NCBI GenBank assembly: GCA_900769835.1
Contig: CAAGIE010000143.1
Coordinates: 1-8,778, forward strand
Origin: an uncultured Oscillospiraceae bacterium
GTDB lineage: Bacteria > Bacillota > Clostridia > Oscillospirales > Oscillospiraceae
Length of the DNA: 8,778 nt
Reading direction: 5' to 3'
Part shown: piece after piece, positions 5,565-8,778 of the stretch
Numbering within the stretch: position 1 is the first letter of the stretch
How the letters are laid out: every line of letters begins with the position of its first letter
Made by a program: the position numbers and the translations under genes
The notes under the pieces: generated by a model
The model's database searches: none
What the model was told of the DNA's origin: nothing
What the model saw: the letters and a program-made list of their open reading frames with translations, nothing else

Positions 5565-7154
5565 TCAGATGGAATTCAGGAAGTTATAGAATTCGTTTTC
5601 TTGGTACTGGGTGAAGAAACGATGCTCGCCGGACTTAGGATCAAGCGCGTAATAGAAATACTCTGTGGCTTCGGGCTTTACTGCTGCCGCCAGACTGTTA
5701 CTACCGGGGTTGGAGATCGGTCCGGGAGGCAGACCTTGCTGAGTTCTGGTGTTATAGGGGTGGTTGGACTCCAGATCTTCCACAGTCAGTTCGGTCTTTC
5801 CGTTCAGACCATAGACAAGGGTTGCGTCGATACCCAGGAAAGGCCAGGCATCGGGGCGGGTGAGACGGTTGTAGATAACGCTGGAGATGGTGTAGCTTTC
5901 AAGATCGTGTGCGGTTTCTTTTTCGATCATAGAGGCGATAATAACCACCTTATGCAGGGTCAGTCCGTTTTCGATGATATATTCCTCGCTGTATCCGCGA
6001 TTGCGCAGAGCATTAGCGTAGCTTAGTTTCATAGCTTCAAAGTCTTCCCGCATTTTGTCGGTGAAACGAGCATCGAAAGCATTCAGGAATTTACGAATGA
6101 TGCGCTCGGGATCATCCTGCTCATAGAACTCGTAGGTGTCGGGGAACAGGAAGCCTTCCAGGCTGTTGATCTTACCCATCTCCACGCCTTCCAGGAACCA
6201 ATAGTCATCCTTCAGTGCATTACGAGCGTCGTAGAGCTGCTTTGCGGTGGCGTCATTCTTTGCATCAGCTTCGGTTACTGTGAGGAAACGCTCCATTTTT
6301 TCGAATTTACAGACGCCGGTTTCCTCTAATTTCTCGAAGATCTGCACACAAGTGTAGCCCTCGGGGAGCATGATCTCTACCTCTCTGCGGCCTTCTGCGT
6401 TGGCAGTCATGGCATTGATCATAGCGTTGTAGTCCAGCTGAGAGTTCAGAGAAAAGGAGCCGATAGAGATCCGCTCGTCCTTGTCAGTCAGCACAGCGAA
6501 AAGACGGAAAAGTTTAGGATAACGGATCAGGTGGGCATCGTGCAGTTTTGCCGCGATGTCGTCAATGTCGTCATCTTCGGTGATGGTAATAATGGCGCTG
6601 TATTCAGCCTTACCAAAGGCAAAAACGTCAGTACATGCAGCCCAAAGAGTGCGGCCGATGGAAAAGCCGATAGCCAGAATCAGCGCCAGCCAGATAATGG
6701 TAGCGGCAAGCTGGGGCAGACCCAGAGGATCCTTTTTGGTTTCTTTGAGGGGCTTTCTGGTCTTGCGGCGGGGAGTGAGGGCTTTCTCGGTTGCAGAAGC
6801 CTTAGAGGGGGTAGCAGCGGTTCTTTTTTTGGGAGCCGCAGTTCTTCTTTCGGCAGTAGCGGCAGGCATTCTGACGGGCGCAGAAGCAGGTGTTGCCGCG
6901 GGGGGAGTAACCTCAGCGGGTGCCGGAGCAGGCGCCGGTGCTACTTCCTCAGAAATGACCTGAGCAAGATTAGCCGCGGTTTCTTCCTCCATAACTGCCT
7001 GATGGTGTTCCCGAAGAATGCGCTCTAATTCCAGGTCCTCCGGACGGATAAACTGGGAATCAGCGTGAGGATCGACATGGATATCTTCTGTCAGATCCTT
7101 CGCCAACCAGGTGTCGTTGTCGGTAGGACGCAAGGGGTTATTCAAATTTTCCAT
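5565..7154 (-). CDS. mltG: Endolytic murein transglycosylase MltG with long cytoplasmic N-terminal extension
   Basis: This is a 529-residue protein; typical MltG proteins are about 340-380. MltG (YceG-like) cleaves nascent glycan strands at the outer face of the membrane and helps end peptidoglycan polymerisation. Residues 1-147 form a low-complexity region. It is first acidic, then rich in Ala/Pro (about 71-100) and in Lys/Arg (103-141), and is expected in the cytoplasm. One membrane segment follows (about 149-171). A LysM-like region (about 186-250) is next, with the catalytic domain after it. That domain has LPEGYT (263-268), LEGFLFPDTYEF (332-343), the catalytic Glu E411 in ASMIEKET (407-414), DATLVYGL (443-450), YNTR (467-470) and GLPPGPISNPG (474-484). 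The start is ATG 7154 with GGAGG at 7163-7167, eight bases upstream. It lies 15 bases after the DJ-1 gene and 6 bases before the U32 gene, in one operon. Confidence 0.95.
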   Translation of the reverse strand: MENLNNPLRPTDNDTWLAKDLTEDIHVDPHADSQFIRPEDLELERILREHHQAVMEEETAANLAQVISEEVAPAPAPAPAEVTPPAATPASAPVRMPAATAERRTAAPKKRTAATPSKASATEKALTPRRKTRKPLKETKKDPLGLPQLAATIIWLALILAIGFSIGRTLWAACTDVFAFGKAEYSAIITITEDDDIDDIAAKLHDAHLIRYPKLFRLFAVLTDKDERISIGSFSLNSQLDYNAMINAMTANAEGRREVEIMLPEGYTCVQIFEKLEETGVCKFEKMERFLTVTEADAKNDATAKQLYDARNALKDDYWFLEGVEMGKINSLEGFLFPDTYEFYEQDDPERIIRKFLNAFDARFTDKMREDFEAMKLSYANALRNRGYSEEYIIENGLTLHKVVIIASMIEKETAHDLESYTISSVIYNRLTRPDAWPFLGIDATLVYGLNGKTELTVEDLESNHPYNTRTQQGLPPGPISNPGSNSLAAAVKPEATEYFYYALDPKSGEHRFFTQYQENEFYNFLNSI

Positions 7155-7169
7155 TATACAGACCTCCTG

Positions 7170-7712
7170 TTAACGGATCACGATTTGCTGACGAATATGC
7201 TCCGCAGCAGCGTTATCTTTCAGTGCTTCGATCAGCATAAGACCAAAGGGAATGGCACAACCTGCGGATGCGGCGGTGATTACATTACCGTCGCGCCGAC
7301 AGGGGACATCGTTATGCACGATGCTGTTACACATAGCAGTTTCGCAACCGGGGTAGCAGGTGGTGTTTTTGCCGTCGGTGATGCCCAAATCGGCAAGAAC
7401 AGTGGGGGCGGCGCAGATCGCGGCAACAAACTTACCATTGTCCCAGGCAAAGCGGACGGCATCCATTGCTTCCTTGCTGGCGCGAATGGATTGCACACCA
7501 CCCAGGCCACCGGGCAGTACGATCATATCCAACTGAGTCAGATCCATCTGACCCAGTGTAATATCTGCTTCGACACCGATATTGTGTCCACCATAAACGG
7601 TCTTGCCGTTAATACCAACGGTCGCAACCGCAATACCTGCACGGCGAAGTAAGTCCACCGGAGTAATGGCTTCCACTTCCTCGAAGCCGGTTCCCAAAAG
7701 AACATAAACCAT
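7170..7712 (-). CDS. DJ-1/PfpI (ThiJ/YajL-like) family protein
   Basis: This is a 180-residue protein, typical for the short DJ-1/YajL branch. The family has a flavodoxin-like fold with a reactive Cys in a nucleophile elbow, and has been linked to oxidative-stress response, glyoxalase III or protein deglycase-like activity and chaperoning. Some of those activities are disputed. Seen here are GFEEVEAITPVDLLRRAGI (9-27) with E14 at the position of the Glu that contacts the reactive Cys, LPGGLGG (66-72), and AAICAAPTVLADLGI (97-111) with the nucleophile Cys100. Near the C-terminus TAASAGCAIPFGLMLIE follows the family's usual T-x-x-G-x-x-x-A-x pattern. The ATG lies 3 bases after the tmk stop, and its SD (GGAGG, 7721-7725) is inside the last tmk codons, so the two genes are coupled. 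Its role in an operon with tmk and mltG is unknown. Family is sure; substrate is not. Confidence 0.92.
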   Translation of the reverse strand: MVYVLLGTGFEEVEAITPVDLLRRAGIAVATVGINGKTVYGGHNIGVEADITLGQMDLTQLDMIVLPGGLGGVQSIRASKEAMDAVRFAWDNGKFVAAICAAPTVLADLGITDGKNTTCYPGCETAMCNSIVHNDVPCRRDGNVITAASAGCAIPFGLMLIEALKDNAAAEHIRQQIVIR

Positions 7713-7715
7713 TGA

Positions 7716-8384
7716 TCAGCCCTCCAGACAAGCCTTTACAAGACCGTAGATTTCTTCGTGAATATCCTCGATGGAACGCATAGCGCCGTCCTTGACGCAG
7801 GAGATCACCTTCCAACCGGAGTAATCTGCCGCGGCACGACCGGCCTGACGGCATTTTGCAAGGTATGCACCGTCCTGCTCGTGGATATCAGCGGTGGTGT
7901 TGGTGTCCTGCTCTCTGTGACGCAGGAGTTTTTGTGTGAAATCAGTAGGGACATCCAGATACAGAACCAGATCAGGCTTGGGCAGACCGATCTTTACGTA
8001 TTCAAAGTCGTAGAGCCAATCCAGAAAAGTCTCTCGCTCACCATCGTCCAGCTTGGATGCCTGATGGACAGCGTTGGAGGTGGTGTAGCGGTCAGAAAGA
8101 ACCACACCGCCGTTCTGATACCAGTCCTGCCAGTCTGTCTTGTAGGATGCAAAGCGGTCAACCGCAAAGAAAGTGGTAGCGGCATAGGCGTTGACGTCGC
8201 CGGGCTTGCTGCCAAACTGACCACCCAGATACATACGGATCAGGGCAGAACTTTCCTCCTGATAGCGGGGGAATACGATGTGCTTAAAATCAACGGCGGT
8301 ATCAGTTAACTTCTGAGCCAGAAGACGGAATTGTGTGGATTTTCCGGAACCGTCGGTTCCTTCAATGATAATAAGTTTACCCAT
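7716..8384 (-). CDS. tmk: Thymidylate kinase (dTMP kinase)
   Basis: This is a 222-residue P-loop kinase that would phosphorylate dTMP to dTDP in the cytoplasm, a step of dTTP synthesis. The Walker A loop is GTDGSGKST (9-17). The substrate region has FPRY (38-41) in place of the REPGG seen in many bacterial Tmk proteins; this is nearer the FPxR form of eukaryotic-type enzymes. AVDRF (74-78) and the LSDRYTTSNAVHQ motif (96-108) follow. PKPDLVLYLDVP (135-146) is the usual strand before the lid. RHREQD and the DIHEQDGAYL segment form the lid and following helix. Length fits the family (about 205-215). The start is ATG 8384 with GGAGGA (8395-8400) about 10 bases upstream. First gene of the minus-strand operon, behind its own promoter. 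A broader deoxynucleoside monophosphate kinase role or a second tmk paralogue cannot be excluded. Confidence 0.85.
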   Translation of the reverse strand: MGKLIIIEGTDGSGKSTQFRLLAQKLTDTAVDFKHIVFPRYQEESSALIRMYLGGQFGSKPGDVNAYAATTFFAVDRFASYKTDWQDWYQNGGVVLSDRYTTSNAVHQASKLDDGERETFLDWLYDFEYVKIGLPKPDLVLYLDVPTDFTQKLLRHREQDTNTTADIHEQDGAYLAKCRQAGRAAADYSGWKVISCVKDGAMRSIEDIHEEIYGLVKACLEG

Positions 8385-8443
8385 TTTTACACAGTCCTCC
8401 TAAGAATCATTCCCGGTTTTGAACTTATAAATTATCAACTTAC

Positions 8444-8472
8444 AATATATCACAAAATTTCCTGTTTGTCTA
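8444..8472 (-). promoter_or_regulatory. Promoter of the tmk-DJ-1-mltG-U32 operon
   Basis: Read on the minus strand, a -35 box TAGACA (8472-8467) and a -10 box TATATT (8449-8444) are 17 bases apart. The bases just upstream of the -10 are TGA, giving an extended -10 element. Transcription would start near 8437, leaving a leader of about 50 bases before the tmk ATG. No other convincing promoter is seen inside the operon, where gaps are 3, 15 and 6 bases. Confidence 0.7.
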
Positions 8473-8516
8473 CTGCGATAGAGGGTCAAATCTTCTTTTT
8501 CTCTTAACAGGAATGG

Positions 8517-8545
8517 TTGCATATTGCCGCGATTGGTGATATGAT
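8517..8545 (+). promoter_or_regulatory. Promoter of the DEAD-box helicase gene
   Basis: A -35 box TTGCAT (8517-8522) and a -10 box TATGAT (8540-8545) have a 17-base spacer, with TGA directly before the -10 (extended -10). Transcription would start near 8552, about 28 bases before the ATG. It is back-to-back with the tmk operon promoter; the two -35 boxes are about 44 bases apart, so shared regulation is possible but not shown. Confidence 0.7.
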
Positions 8546-8579
8546 ATGCAATATACAGAAATGATAAAGGACGATATAT

Positions 8580-8778
8580 ATGGACAAGAACATGACAACA
8601 TTTCATGACTTAGGTCTTTCCGAGGCAATGCTCAAAGCATTGGAAAAGAAAGGCTATGGTTATCCCACTACGATCCAGCAGGAAGCCATTCCCTGCTTCC
8701 TGCAGTGGAAGGACGTCATCGCGAAAGCGCCTACCGGTACCGGTAAGACCTTTGCCTTCGGTATTCCCATGATCGAGC
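8580..8778 (+). CDS. DEAD-box ATP-dependent RNA helicase, N-terminal fragment
   Basis: The first 66 codons of a gene that continues past the window. It starts at ATG 8580, eight bases after AAAGGA (8566-8571). DEAD-box helicases unwind or remodel RNA in ribosome assembly, mRNA decay and cold adaptation. The N-terminus is typical: F-x-x-LGLS (residues 8-14), then the Q motif YPTTIQQEAIP (33-43) with its Gln, then motif I APTGTGKT (53-60), the Walker A loop that binds ATP. The DEAD box itself is beyond the edge. The family is certain, but CshA-, CshB-, DeaD- or RhlE-type cannot be decided from this part. Confidence 0.93.
   Translation, partial: MDKNMTTFHDLGLSEAMLKALEKKGYGYPTTIQQEAIPCFLQWKDVIAKAPTGTGKTFAFGIPMIE

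Noticed and set aside
6531..7028. Plus-strand Gly/Ser/Arg-rich frame opposite the MltG N-terminal region
   Set aside because: Its repetitive composition is the complement of the Ala/Pro/Lys-rich codons of mltG; no independent coding evidence.
7065..7652. Plus-strand open frame opposite the DJ-1 gene
   Set aside because: Shadow of a gene with full family motifs; no SD and no family resemblance.
8400..8606. Small minus-strand frame across the divergent promoter region
   Set aside because: It covers both predicted promoters and the helicase start, has no SD, and its translation looks random.
1..8778. CRISPR arrays, tRNA/rRNA genes, insertion sequences, phage or toxin-antitoxin genes
   Set aside because: No repeat arrays, cloverleaf-like sequences, transposase motifs or terminal inverted repeats were seen; the inverted repeats found are terminators.

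Overview
The window looks like chromosomal DNA of a Gram-positive Clostridia-type bacterium, possibly of the gut Oscillospirales/Ruminococcaceae type. The evidence is strong GGAGG-type Shine-Dalgarno sites, sigma-A promoters with 17-nt spacers, lipoprotein signals, a TTG start, and a ruvX / mltG / U32 gene set typical of Firmicutes. Base composition is roughly balanced. The taxonomic placement is an inference; no rRNA or other decisive marker is present.

Layout. (1) The left edge (1-146) holds the C-terminal end of ruvX (yqgF), closed by an intrinsic terminator. (2) A sigma-A promoter at 218-246 drives a four-gene plus-strand operon (280-4306): an SGNH/GDSL-type lipoprotein, a small DUF4358-type lipoprotein, an MBOAT (AlgI-like) membrane O-acyltransferase and a DHHW (AlgJ/AlgX-like) membrane-anchored serine hydrolase/transferase. 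A terminator-like hairpin lies inside the operon, just before the MBOAT gene. (3) A perfect bidirectional terminator (4309-4339) separates this operon from a convergent minus-strand operon (8384 down to 4341). In transcription order that operon reads thymidylate kinase (tmk), DJ-1/PfpI protein, mltG, then a U32-family protein of the TrhP/YrrO type. (4) A divergent promoter region (8385-8579) separates tmk from the 5' end of a plus-strand DEAD-box RNA helicase gene, which runs off the right edge.

How the genes fit together. The plus-strand operon is best read as a surface O-acylation (probably O-acetylation) module. The MBOAT protein would carry acyl groups across the membrane, and the extracytoplasmic DHHW protein and/or the SGNH lipoprotein would transfer or remove them on a cell-surface glycan. 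The DUF4358 lipoprotein is an uncharacterised partner. No glycan synthesis genes are present, so the target polymer cannot be named. The minus-strand operon mixes housekeeping functions: dTTP synthesis, a stress or deglycase-like protein, termination of peptidoglycan strands, and probable tRNA wobble-uridine hydroxylation. The most interesting parts of the window are the two-hydrolase O-acylation operon with its unknown lipoprotein and internal hairpin, and its position between ruvX and mltG/U32, which lie close together in Bacillus.
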